Source: Cupriavidus malaysiensis | Lineage (GTDB): Bacteria; Pseudomonadota; Gammaproteobacteria; Burkholderiales; Burkholderiaceae | Assembly: GCF_001854325.1 (NCBI RefSeq) | Contig: NZ_CP017754.1 | Coordinates: 2,232,001 to 2,296,000, forward strand | Length of the DNA: 64,000 bases | Reading direction: 5' to 3' | Shown here: piece by piece, positions 50,940 to 59,116 of the stretch | Layout of the letters: each line of letters begins with the position of its first letter | How positions within the stretch are numbered: position 1 is the first letter of the stretch | Notes under the pieces: generated by a model | What the model saw: the letters and a program-made list of their open reading frames with translations, nothing else | Told to the model about the DNA's origin: nothing | The model's database searches: none | Made by a program: the position numbers and the translations under genes

Positions 50940-52189
50940 AGCCTGACGTTGCTCCCCTCGGTCACGATTTCCTGGGTTGTATATCGAACCAGCCCGCTGA
51001 TCTGCTCAATGCGTGCCTTGGTGAAATCGATCTTGCGCACGATGCCTGTCCCGTTGAGTGTCAGCGAGCCGATCGTGCTTTCGGAGAAGTCCGCGGTCTG
51101 TGCGTCGACCTTCTCAATTGCCACGTTGTGGGCATTGATTGATCGCAGTTTGATTTCTGGCACTTGGCACTCGCGGAGGACAATCTGCGAGACAATGGAT
51201 GCTTCTCGGGGCAACCTTTCTCGTACCCCCGCACCGCTGAGTGCAATGGCGGTCTTATCCGACCGGCATCTCACGCGCTCCAGCACGATAGCGTTTGCAC
51301 ACATGCGCCCGGCATCCATGACGGTACGGGACCAGTCGTGAAGCCCATCTCCGGTAAGAACCACGTCGGACATCGTGAAGCTTCCCGCATCGATCCCATT
51401 GGCGGCGATCCCGTTGGCGGTGACGTTCTCGAATCGAACGGCACCGGTCGCTTGAAGCTGGGCCATGTCGAGCAGCGCAAAGGCGCTGTTGCGGACGGTG
51501 AGGGAGGATACGCGCCGGCCTAGCCGCAGCCTCCCATCGCTTTTGACATTGTTGAGCAGCATCCTGCCCGGGTACGTGGTGCCGGTCTTGTGGTCATAGT
51601 CTCCGCCGCTCAAATCAATGCTACCGAATCGACAGTCCTTGTATGAGACCGCATCTCTACCAAATACACTCGTGAACTTGCCGGTGCAGTTTTCGAATGA
51701 AATATCACCCGCCCACGTTCCCACCGCACCCCAGTGATTGGGATCCTCATTGGTTCCGCCGAAATCGCATTCGACGAAGCGGACTGTCTTGCTCTCGTCT
51801 CCCCCCATAAGGTTGACCTCGCCGAGCGTATCGCACCGCACGAACAGCACGTTATCCCAGCCGTAGCCCTGGAAGTTCGATCCCGGGAACTGGCATCGCT
51901 CGAAGACACAATTCTTGAGCAGGCTCAGCCGGGTCATCCCGTAGAAGATGCAGTCGTAGAAGTGCACGTTTTCCCAGGTGGCTTCATAGAACGCTTCGAG
52001 CGTGACGAAGTCTGCCCCGCTGATCTTGAGCGCTTGGTTGCCCAGCGTCCTTCTACGAAGCCCGGGGTCGGTGAGCATGGCAAATTCATGCGGCATCCGG
52101 TCGATGTTCTTGGCGGTCATGCGTTTGCATCCAGTGAGAGTCAGTCCTGCGGCGGCGAGCGATCGAAGAAAATGGCGGCGCGAGATCAT
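50936..52189 (-). CDS. Tat-exported beta-helix lipoprotein, candidate T6SS immunity protein
   Basis: A 417-residue protein starting MISRRHFLRSLAAAGLTLTG then Cys21. SRRHFL matches the twin-arginine consensus and LTGC is a lipobox, so a folded, lipid-anchored periplasmic protein is expected. The rest shows repeated turns of the type WENVHFYDCIF, LLKNCVFERCQFPGSNF, SYKDCRFGSIDLSGG and DFSESTIGSLTLNGTG, the pattern of pentapeptide-like right-handed beta-helices. The ATG overlaps the effector stop (ATGA), the position expected for a cognate immunity gene. A function as immunity protein is inferred from position and export only. The start at 52189 is chosen over an upstream ATG because it alone gives a signal peptide. 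Confidence 0.8.
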   Translation of the reverse strand: MISRRHFLRSLAAAGLTLTGCKRMTAKNIDRMPHEFAMLTDPGLRRRTLGNQALKISGADFVTLEAFYEATWENVHFYDCIFYGMTRLSLLKNCVFERCQFPGSNFQGYGWDNVLFVRCDTLGEVNLMGGDESKTVRFVECDFGGTNEDPNHWGAVGTWAGDISFENCTGKFTSVFGRDAVSYKDCRFGSIDLSGGDYDHKTGTTYPGRMLLNNVKSDGRLRLGRRVSSLTVRNSAFALLDMAQLQATGAVRFENVTANGIAANGIDAGSFTMSDVVLTGDGLHDWSRTVMDAGRMCANAIVLERVRCRSDKTAIALSGAGVRERLPREASIVSQIVLRECQVPEIKLRSINAHNVAIEKVDAQTADFSESTIGSLTLNGTGIVRKIDFTKARIEQISGLVRYTTQEIVTEGSNVRL

Positions 52190-55100
52190 TCTCGATTCAC
52201 CTTTGTTGTTTTCCCCTTCGCTGGGTAGCGACTTGGATTGAGAGTCAGACTCAGCCAATCCCAATCCGGCACCTCCCCCTGTTCCCCCAGCCGCCGGGCA
52301 ATCAGCCCATGCTGATAGTCAACGGGAAACACCCAGGAACTCGCCACATCGAACATGCCCTTGAGCTTCTCCGCGCCCTTGGGCCAGGTCGGCTCCTTCA
52401 GTAAGACCTCGCAGAACATGCGGCACGTCGAGGGGTTGAAGCGCACCAGCAGCGGTTGAAGAGGGGCGGCCATGACATAGCTACCCGGACGGGGCTGTGC
52501 TCGCCAGTCCGTTGCTGGCTTGAGCAGGGCATCAACTTTGCTCCAGTCGCCTCCTTCACCGGTTGGGCTGGCTGTGAAGACCCAGAATCTCACCTTGTCG
52601 ATACATTGCAGCGCATCGGTCAGCGGGCCAACCTGCATGGTCCAGGAGGTGGGCGGCAGCGGGCCGTTGGCGGGTGGCACCCACACCAGCGGCGTCTCCA
52701 CCTTGTCGACGTGCAGATAATCGAGCGCCACCGCCAGGCGCGGCTTGCCGTTGCCCGCCTCGGTCCTGACCTGGCGGATGGGCGTGGCGTCGGCTTCGTT
52801 GAGCAGCGTGCCGGACGGTGCCGTCAGCAACCATTGCTTCAGTTCGCCGTTCAGGTTCTGCGTGCCAAGCGGGCCACCCGACGAACTCACGATCAGCTTG
52901 GTGGGGCCGCCGTGCTTGTTGGTACTCTGCGTGGCGGACAGTCCGGGGTCGAAGGCGCTGCGCACCTGAACCAGCTTTCCACCATGTTGCAGTCCCACCG
53001 TGTACACCCCGGCGCGATGGGAGTGCCCGCTCAGGTGATAGTCCACCTTGTCATGGTTGGGCTGGTCATGACCCGCCACGCAGGTGTGGAAATACCAGTC
53101 GACATTGCGCTCGCAGGTTCCCATATTATTCAGGTTCCAGCCCCCGGCGTTGTCCTCGAAGCGCATCGTCTTCAGAGCATTGGGGCTCTGCTGGGGTTCG
53201 ATCTGGCGGCCTTGCTTTGAGAGTTCAATCGCGCCGTCATAGTTGACGATGGTGAAGTGCGAGAACACGGTCAGGCTGGCGCCGATGTCGCGCTTGCGGC
53301 GGCGCCCGCCTTGCAGCAGGAATTTCTGTTCTTCTGAGAGGGATTGCGTTGCCCGGGGGAGGATACCGAGCCCCTGTTTGTCGGCTCGACTGGGCAGATG
53401 TTCAGCTACCCAGCGGATCTTGTCGTCAACCTCGGGGAGCTTGTCGATGCCTCCCAGGGGATTGAGATAGTTTTCGCCACTGCCCCAGTCCAGGCCGAGC
53501 AGCGTCTGTCTTGGCCCGTAATCCAGGCGCCAGTCCGAGAGGGGCGTGATGAGGGTGAAGAACCAATCGAAGTTCGCGGGCGTAAAGTTCTTTGCCGTGA
53601 GGACCTGCGCATAGGTGGGGCCATACGCCAGGCAGATTTCGTAGAGGGTGAGGTTGTGGTCCGCCGCGATCCCGGCGTTCGCCTTGGCCTCGGCCCAATC
53701 GCTGGCGCGATCGAAGTCCTGGTAGATTTCGGCGGCTTTGTCCGCCGCCTTGCTGCTGCCGTGCTTGCCCAACTCACGGCCGGCGAGACCACCGAGAGGT
53801 CCGCCGAGGATCCCGCCGAGGATCCCGGCCCCGGCGCTGGCCACTTTGCCGAGATCCTCGATCTTGGCGGGGTCGATCGCTCGCGGCCCGTGCGTGCCCT
53901 TGAGCGCCCCGACTTGCTCCAGCGCGCCGGCCGTCGCGACCCACGGGTTGGTGCGTGGCGATACTCCGTACGGCACCGCGTAGGCCTCATGGTTGCCGGT
54001 CGTCAGGAACACCGGCAGCTTCAGGTCCCGATAGGCATGGCGCAGCAGCGAATAGAGCAGCATGTCATCCGCGCCGCGCTGGTAGAGTTTCCCATTGCGG
54101 ATCTGGTTGAGGACGTTGAAGGCGTTCCACTGCTCGGCAATGGTACTGCCAGTTTCCGCCGGCACAATGTTGCGGTTGAAGTCGATCAGATCGCCGGTGA
54201 TCACCAGGGCGTCGGCGCGGCCTGCCTTGCCGAACTGTTCGATCAGATCACGCAGCGCCAGGAAACTATTGCACAGATGGGAAGCGCGTGGAGTCGGAGG
54301 CGTCCCCGGCACTGGCGTGCCATCGGTAGTTTCGATCAGGCACGCCGGAGACTTCTGCAGGGCCAGGTGGCGAACGTTGACGTGGACATCCGACAGGTGT
54401 CCGAGCTTCAAGGTAGCGATCGGCTTCTGGATGACCGGATGCCACGCCGTCAGGCGGTGTACGGTATCGGCCTTCAGCGGCGGCAAAGCGAATGCCGTGG
54501 CCTTGTCCACATCGTATTCGTAGAAGCGCGGCACGTGGTTCTGACCATTCTGTTGCTCGGATTTCGCCTGCGCGTCGAGGAAATCCAGAATCACCTGATC
54601 CTGGTACTCCCAGGCCTGTACGCCCTTGACCTCCGGACGTTGCGCATACCTGGACGGCACCGGGACCATCCACGCGAAGGTATGCATGAGGGTGAGGTCG
54701 GGCTTGTCGGGCAACGTCGCGAGATCGATGTCAATCTCGTAGACATGCGTCATGTCCTTGTACAGCCTGACTGTCTCCGGGCGGATGATGGCCACCGGCT
54801 CGCCACGGTGATCGACCATCAGCCCGCCATGAAACCGTCCGACCTGCCAGACGTTGACCACCTCCATGGCGCGAGAGGCGGCCTTGCCGTCCCGAAACAG
54901 CATGGTGTCCTTGGGCTCGGCCGCAGTCCCTTTGCCCTGGATCGGGTACAGGCGCAGATGGCGGTCCACGAAGACGGGGCCGTACTTGGCCTTGATGATC
55001 TTGCGGCCGTAGTACTCAACGGGCTGCACGGGCTTGCCCACGCCGAAGTACTGCTCTGCCATGGCCTCAGCCGCGATAAAGAGGCTGCACCGGGTCTGCT

Positions 55101-55263
55101 TGGGCGGCAGGACCAAGGGCGTACCCAGACTGGGACTGAGGATGATGGCACGGATAGGCGCTTTTTCCTCGCAGTCCACACACCCTTCGAGCTTCCGCTC
55201 ATGCGTGACACTGGTGCGGGCGATGCGCACCCTCTCGGCGGCGGTGAGTTCGGGAGTGGTCAT
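52186..55263 (-). CDS. Calcineurin-like metallophosphoesterase, candidate T6SS effector
   Basis: A 1025-residue protein. The metallophosphoesterase core carries all five motifs: LGHLSDVHVNV (Asp292, His294), VITGDLIDFN (Asp358), TTGNHEAY (Asn424, His425), FSHFTIV (His669) and LSGHSHRAG (His747, His749). An unusually long insertion between motifs 3 and 4 contains a glycine zipper (GAGILGGILGGPLGGLAG, about 476-494) that could enter a membrane. The N-terminal 280 residues form a separate domain with Cys28-x2-Cys31. The C-terminal 200 residues are of unknown fold. The start overlaps the DUF4123 adaptor stop and the end overlaps the immunity gene. Such an order (vgrG, DUF4123, cargo, immunity) strongly suggests VgrG-delivered cargo; the substrate is unknown. 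Confidence 0.85.
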   Translation of the reverse strand: MTTPELTAAERVRIARTSVTHERKLEGCVDCEEKAPIRAIILSPSLGTPLVLPPKQTRCSLFIAAEAMAEQYFGVGKPVQPVEYYGRKIIKAKYGPVFVDRHLRLYPIQGKGTAAEPKDTMLFRDGKAASRAMEVVNVWQVGRFHGGLMVDHRGEPVAIIRPETVRLYKDMTHVYEIDIDLATLPDKPDLTLMHTFAWMVPVPSRYAQRPEVKGVQAWEYQDQVILDFLDAQAKSEQQNGQNHVPRFYEYDVDKATAFALPPLKADTVHRLTAWHPVIQKPIATLKLGHLSDVHVNVRHLALQKSPACLIETTDGTPVPGTPPTPRASHLCNSFLALRDLIEQFGKAGRADALVITGDLIDFNRNIVPAETGSTIAEQWNAFNVLNQIRNGKLYQRGADDMLLYSLLRHAYRDLKLPVFLTTGNHEAYAVPYGVSPRTNPWVATAGALEQVGALKGTHGPRAIDPAKIEDLGKVASAGAGILGGILGGPLGGLAGRELGKHGSSKAADKAAEIYQDFDRASDWAEAKANAGIAADHNLTLYEICLAYGPTYAQVLTAKNFTPANFDWFFTLITPLSDWRLDYGPRQTLLGLDWGSGENYLNPLGGIDKLPEVDDKIRWVAEHLPSRADKQGLGILPRATQSLSEEQKFLLQGGRRRKRDIGASLTVFSHFTIVNYDGAIELSKQGRQIEPQQSPNALKTMRFEDNAGGWNLNNMGTCERNVDWYFHTCVAGHDQPNHDKVDYHLSGHSHRAGVYTVGLQHGGKLVQVRSAFDPGLSATQSTNKHGGPTKLIVSSSGGPLGTQNLNGELKQWLLTAPSGTLLNEADATPIRQVRTEAGNGKPRLAVALDYLHVDKVETPLVWVPPANGPLPPTSWTMQVGPLTDALQCIDKVRFWVFTASPTGEGGDWSKVDALLKPATDWRAQPRPGSYVMAAPLQPLLVRFNPSTCRMFCEVLLKEPTWPKGAEKLKGMFDVASSWVFPVDYQHGLIARRLGEQGEVPDWDWLSLTLNPSRYPAKGKTTKVNRE
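52253..52404. repeat. 152-base direct repeat, copy 2
   Basis: Lies inside the 3' end of the candidate effector gene and is identical to 50743-50894. Similarity ends abruptly on both sides, though the immunity genes downstream are also duplicated at lower identity. Confidence 0.9.
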
Positions 55264-56273
55264 GATGCAATTCTCGATGTCAGGTCGTCGGCAAAGCGCT
55301 TGCGCATGGCTTTCAGTTGCTGCCCTCCAAGCAACGCCAAGACATGCCAATCCCCATCGGGTATCCCATCCACGGCAGCTAGGAATCGTGACTCGGCATG
55401 GAGCGGTGATGCCAGCGCTTGCGCCATGGCAGGCGCGGCCTGGTCGAAGGTAAAGCAGGCATTGAGCCCGATGGAGCAGAACAGGCGGATGCTGGACTGG
55501 GAGTCGAGACCGTAGTTGCGCGCGCGGCTGACAAGATCGGCAGCGAGCTGGTATTGCAAATGGGGCGCCAGTGAATCGAGCTGTTCCGATCGCGTCTCGT
55601 CGGCGAGGATCCAGCTGAGGGCGAGGTCCGCCTGGCCTGATTGGCCAAATGCCTGCATGAGGGCGTTTGGCAAGGTGAAGCTCGCGTGCTCCGGCTGGAA
55701 CGTTGCTTGGTTCGGGCCCTCGATGGCATGCCAGTGCAGTTCGCGGTCCCAGAAGGCGATGGTTTCGATCGGGCCAATCAGCGGGGAGCGAATGGAGTCC
55801 GGGGCGGAGCGCAGAAGCACCGGCAGAATTCGCGGATCGTAGTAGCGGAGCTGAACGCTCGTACCGTCTTCGAGCACGCCATTCAGGCAACTGCGCAAAT
55901 GGGTGTGCAGCTTGAAGGTTGGCAGTGGGCTGCTGAGAAAACTGACGACCCACCCGTACGCCATCAGCCCCGTGATGGTTTCGAGAGCTGCGGGATTTGC
56001 ACCGTTCAGTTCGACGAGGTAGGGCCCGACGGTTTCCAGTTCCGCCTCCGGTGTTTGGCGCAGGATCGGCTCGAAGGGGAGGGCGTGCTCCTGCAGGAGC
56101 GAAACCAGTTGAACTTCCGTGAAGTGCAATTGCCCTGCGTCGACCAGCGCATACCCTGGGGTCGGCCCGGTCTGCGCCAGCCAGCGCTGCAAATCGGCGA
56201 GAAGCGCTCTTCGGAACGTCTCGCGCAGCGGGGGCTGCCGCCAATCGGTGTCCACGTGGATGCTGGAGTTCAT
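55260..56273 (-). CDS. DUF4123 effector-loading adaptor (Tap/Tec type)
   Basis: A 337-residue protein. The N-terminal half matches the DUF4123 pattern: GYALVDAGQLHFTEVQLVSL, FEPILRQTPEAELETVGPYL, WVVSFLSSPLPTFKLHTHLR and DGTSVQLRYYDPRILPVLL. DUF4123 proteins bind cargo effectors and deliver them to the tip of VgrG. The C-terminal third is helical (about 230-337). It starts at ATG 56273, overlapping the vgrG stop, and ends overlapping the effector start, so adaptor and cargo are co-translated. Confidence 0.9.
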   Translation of the reverse strand: MNSSIHVDTDWRQPPLRETFRRALLADLQRWLAQTGPTPGYALVDAGQLHFTEVQLVSLLQEHALPFEPILRQTPEAELETVGPYLVELNGANPAALETITGLMAYGWVVSFLSSPLPTFKLHTHLRSCLNGVLEDGTSVQLRYYDPRILPVLLRSAPDSIRSPLIGPIETIAFWDRELHWHAIEGPNQATFQPEHASFTLPNALMQAFGQSGQADLALSWILADETRSEQLDSLAPHLQYQLAADLVSRARNYGLDSQSSIRLFCSIGLNACFTFDQAAPAMAQALASPLHAESRFLAAVDGIPDGDWHVLALLGGQQLKAMRKRFADDLTSRIAS

Positions 56274-58762
56274 GCGCGAGGTCCCGAGTTGCCACGCTCC
56301 GTGATTGCGGCACCTTCCCGGGCCGCCTGTACGGCACACGGCAGGCAAACATCCGACGGCGGCACGCCGACAACGGTACGCATCGACTTCGGCCCAGGCA
56401 GGTCGTGTGCCGCGGCATGCGCTCTCCACGTGCCTGTCGTGCCTTCCACGATGCCGCCGTCGGTGATCTTCAGGAAACTGCCTCCAACCGAAAAGGTCAC
56501 GGCCTGGGGCGATGCAATCTCGATACGCTCTTGGGCACTGATGAGCCGCAGCACCCGCTGCGCAATCGCCTCGATGTCGTCGCTCTGGGCCTGGACCTCG
56601 ATCTTTCCCTTGGCCGCGATGAAGCGCAGACCGCGCCGGCGAGCGAAGAGCACCAGGCTATCGCGCGCGCTGGCGAGGAAACTCTTGTGCGTCGCCAGTG
56701 CCAGATGCTCGCCGGTCGAGAGCGCCGTGTGCCGGGCAGCGTGCAGGTGGATGTCTTTGCCGGCGGTCGCGGCGATGCCGGCCGGACTGGCCAGAACGAG
56801 TGCCGGCTGTTCCAGTTCGTCCTGCTCTCCACTGCCGTGGATGGCTTCGTTCTGCGCATGGAGTGCATCGGCAACGGCGACCTGTTCACCTGCCAGCGCC
56901 TGCTGAGCGTCTGCGGATTCTCCCAGCGAGCGCTGGATGTCCTGACCGCTTTTGAGCCGCGCCGCGGTTTCACTCAGGTCCTTATGATGCCCGCAGGCAT
57001 TCTGGCGGGCCTCTGTGGTGATCAGCATCCCGGCCCCTGCGCGAGCGCAGCCCCAGCCATCGGTACGCAGTTCGTACCCTTCGCCGCGCCTGTCCTTGCG
57101 TCCGTCATGGTCAGGTATGCGGATCATGTACCCCATGCTCAGCATCGAGGCCTGGTGGTCGCTGCTGATCTGCGTTTGGATCTGCCCCTGGGTGTCATCC
57201 TGCACCAAGGTGTTGTGCCGCTCGCCAAACAGCTCTTTGCTGCGGAATCCCGACAGGGCATGCTGAGCGGGCAGTGCCCAAGGCGGCATATTGACCCGGT
57301 TGGCGACACGCCCGGTGATGATGGGGCAATCGGCATTTCCGGTGAGGAAATCGACGATGACTTCCTGGCCGATACGCGGCAGTTGAATGGCGCCATAGTT
57401 GTCGCCTTGCCAGTTGGAGGCGGCACGTATCCAGCAGGAGCTATGCTCGTTGTGCTGGCCGATGCGGTCCCAGTGGAACTGCACCTTGACCCGGCCGAAC
57501 TGGTCCACCCACAACTCTTGGTTCCCGGGCCCGACGACCGTTGCCGTTTGCGGCCCGAACGTGCGCGCTCGCGCCTGCTCGCAATCGGGTCTGAAGATCT
57601 CGCTGCTTGGCTGGGCATCGAAATCCACCTCGCATCGCCATTGCTGACCCTGGCCGGAGGCTTCGGCCACATCCTCGATCTCGAGGCGGGTTGCGAGAAC
57701 GAGATACTCCCGATTCGCTTGCCGGCTTGGATGGTTGGCGAGCTTGAAAGTGTGCCCCGGAGCCATGCCGCGCAGATTCCCACGGCCCTTGGCGCGGCTG
57801 CCATGCTGCCGGATCGATTCGATGCGGATACGCGATAGCATATCGCCCTCGCGCCAGGGGTCGTTGTCCGTCGCCGGCTGTGCGTGCGTGCCGGGCCAAG
57901 CTACCATCTCGCCGTCGGCGTGAGCAGTGTCCCGCGGATCGGCGGTGCCAACGGTCAGGTCAGCTCGCGGCTTCACGAAATCGTAGTCGTTGCTCGTCCA
58001 CTTCCCCGATACCAGTTTGTCCACGAGCCGGAAGTCGAACAGGTGTTCTTCATCGATCCGGTCCGCGCTGCGGTACCAGCGCAGGGTGTGATAGGCCGGG
58101 CTCGCAAAGCGTCGGAAGGCGCCATTTCCATCGCTCAGCACAAGCCGGTGCCTGCCATCGGAGTGCTCGAAGAACCAGGAGATTCCCCATTCCTCGGTCA
58201 ACCGCTTGAAGAAGGCATAGTCGGTCTCCCCGTACTGCACCTGATACTCCCGCTTCGGGTAACGCGCCACATCCAGCCGTTTCTCCACTGGAAAGTTGTA
58301 GTCGGTGAGAAGGGCATCCAGGATCTCGACAACGGTCTTGTGCTGGAAGATCTTGTGGTCGGTGGTGAGGGTGGAGAGCCATAGCCAGGGCCTCAGCGTG
58401 AGCCGATATGCGAACTGACGCCCGACGAGGAAGGGGCCGCGCACTTCATCGACGAGCCCCGTGATTTCCCGGGTCCCGGCGCCGATGCCACCGGACAGTC
58501 CGATGCCAGTGCCGTCGAGCTCGATCTCGAGCGTGAGCTCCTTACCCTGCATGGCCTCCAGGTCCAGGTTGGCTCCCGGCCCGATGCGGACGTGTGAATG
58601 ATCGGGCGTCTTGAGCTCGATCTCATACGCAAAGAGCGTGTTGATACCGTCCCGCCCCTTGAGGCGTGAAAGAGTGAGAGAGCCACCAGGGACAAGCGGC
58701 AGGCCGGGGCCCTTGACCGTGATGGAGCGCCGCGGGTGGAGTGGCAAGTCGCGAGAGCCCAT
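56270..58762 (-). CDS. vgrG: Type VI secretion spike protein VgrG
   Basis: VgrG trimers form the tip of the T6SS tube. The 830-residue product has the gp27-like part (AYEIELKTPDHSHVRIGPGA to about 380, including RLTEEWGISWFFEHSDG), the gp5 OB-fold (FGRVKVQFHWDRIGQHNEH and RIGQEVIVDFLTGNADCPI, about 420-500) and a DUF2345 C-terminal beta-prism (about 570-770). A tail of about 45 residues includes the Cys pair DVCLPCAVQAAREG. No enzymatic domain is fused, so it probably carries separate cargo through the adjacent DUF4123 adaptor. Confidence 0.96.
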   Translation of the reverse strand: MGSRDLPLHPRRSITVKGPGLPLVPGGSLTLSRLKGRDGINTLFAYEIELKTPDHSHVRIGPGANLDLEAMQGKELTLEIELDGTGIGLSGGIGAGTREITGLVDEVRGPFLVGRQFAYRLTLRPWLWLSTLTTDHKIFQHKTVVEILDALLTDYNFPVEKRLDVARYPKREYQVQYGETDYAFFKRLTEEWGISWFFEHSDGRHRLVLSDGNGAFRRFASPAYHTLRWYRSADRIDEEHLFDFRLVDKLVSGKWTSNDYDFVKPRADLTVGTADPRDTAHADGEMVAWPGTHAQPATDNDPWREGDMLSRIRIESIRQHGSRAKGRGNLRGMAPGHTFKLANHPSRQANREYLVLATRLEIEDVAEASGQGQQWRCEVDFDAQPSSEIFRPDCEQARARTFGPQTATVVGPGNQELWVDQFGRVKVQFHWDRIGQHNEHSSCWIRAASNWQGDNYGAIQLPRIGQEVIVDFLTGNADCPIITGRVANRVNMPPWALPAQHALSGFRSKELFGERHNTLVQDDTQGQIQTQISSDHQASMLSMGYMIRIPDHDGRKDRRGEGYELRTDGWGCARAGAGMLITTEARQNACGHHKDLSETAARLKSGQDIQRSLGESADAQQALAGEQVAVADALHAQNEAIHGSGEQDELEQPALVLASPAGIAATAGKDIHLHAARHTALSTGEHLALATHKSFLASARDSLVLFARRRGLRFIAAKGKIEVQAQSDDIEAIAQRVLRLISAQERIEIASPQAVTFSVGGSFLKITDGGIVEGTTGTWRAHAAAHDLPGPKSMRTVVGVPPSDVCLPCAVQAAREGAAITERGNSGPRA

Positions 58763-58792
58763 GATTGTGGTCCTTTACGGAAGACGGCAGGA

Positions 58793-59116
58793 TCAGCGCG
58801 CGGCCATGCAGGTGGCCATGCGTTGGCGAAGTTGCGTTTCCCAGCCGGTCAGTTCCCCCCGCGTCCAGGGCCAGCGGAGTCCGGGCATGGCCTCGATCGG
58901 CATGAAATAGACACAGCCGCTGGGCGGGCTGTGTTCCGTCTTGAGTTCGCCGGCGGCACGCAAGACTTCGAGGGCGGACAGCACTGCGGCTGGCTTGGTG
59001 TTCAGTACTCGGGCGAGGTTGTTGGCGCTATAGCGGCCCCCGCGGCGTAGCTGGAGATACTCTCGTACCGTCTGGATCAGCTTGGGATCTGGAGAAATGG
59101 CGCGGCGGCGGGTCAT
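58793..59116 (-). CDS. Small winged-helix-like protein within the T6SS cluster
   Basis: A 107-residue protein. KLIQTVREYLQLRRGGRYSA and LARVLNTKPAAVLSALEVLR, then AGELKTEHS, give the helix pattern of a small winged helix, followed by a hydrophobic strand (GCVYFMPIEAM) and a Trp-rich tail. No T6SS component of this kind was recognised. Its start overlaps the tssA stop (ATGA), and vgrG starts 30 bases downstream, so it is part of the operon. It may be a regulator or a structural accessory; both are inference. Confidence 0.65.
   Translation of the reverse strand: MTRRRAISPDPKLIQTVREYLQLRRGGRYSANNLARVLNTKPAAVLSALEVLRAAGELKTEHSPPSGCVYFMPIEAMPGLRWPWTRGELTGWETQLRQRMATCMAAR

Noticed and set aside
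55264..56418. Extension of the effector frame upstream into the DUF4123 gene
   Set aside because: The extra residues are Arg/Pro-rich shadow sequence. The ATG at 55263 overlaps the adaptor stop in the same ATGA manner as its neighbours and begins a sensible protein.
52186..58762. VgrG-effector module as a prophage tail
   Set aside because: The spike resembles phage proteins by ancestry, but the flanking tssE, tssF, tssG, tssA and tagJ show a T6SS. No capsid, integrase or lysis genes are present.
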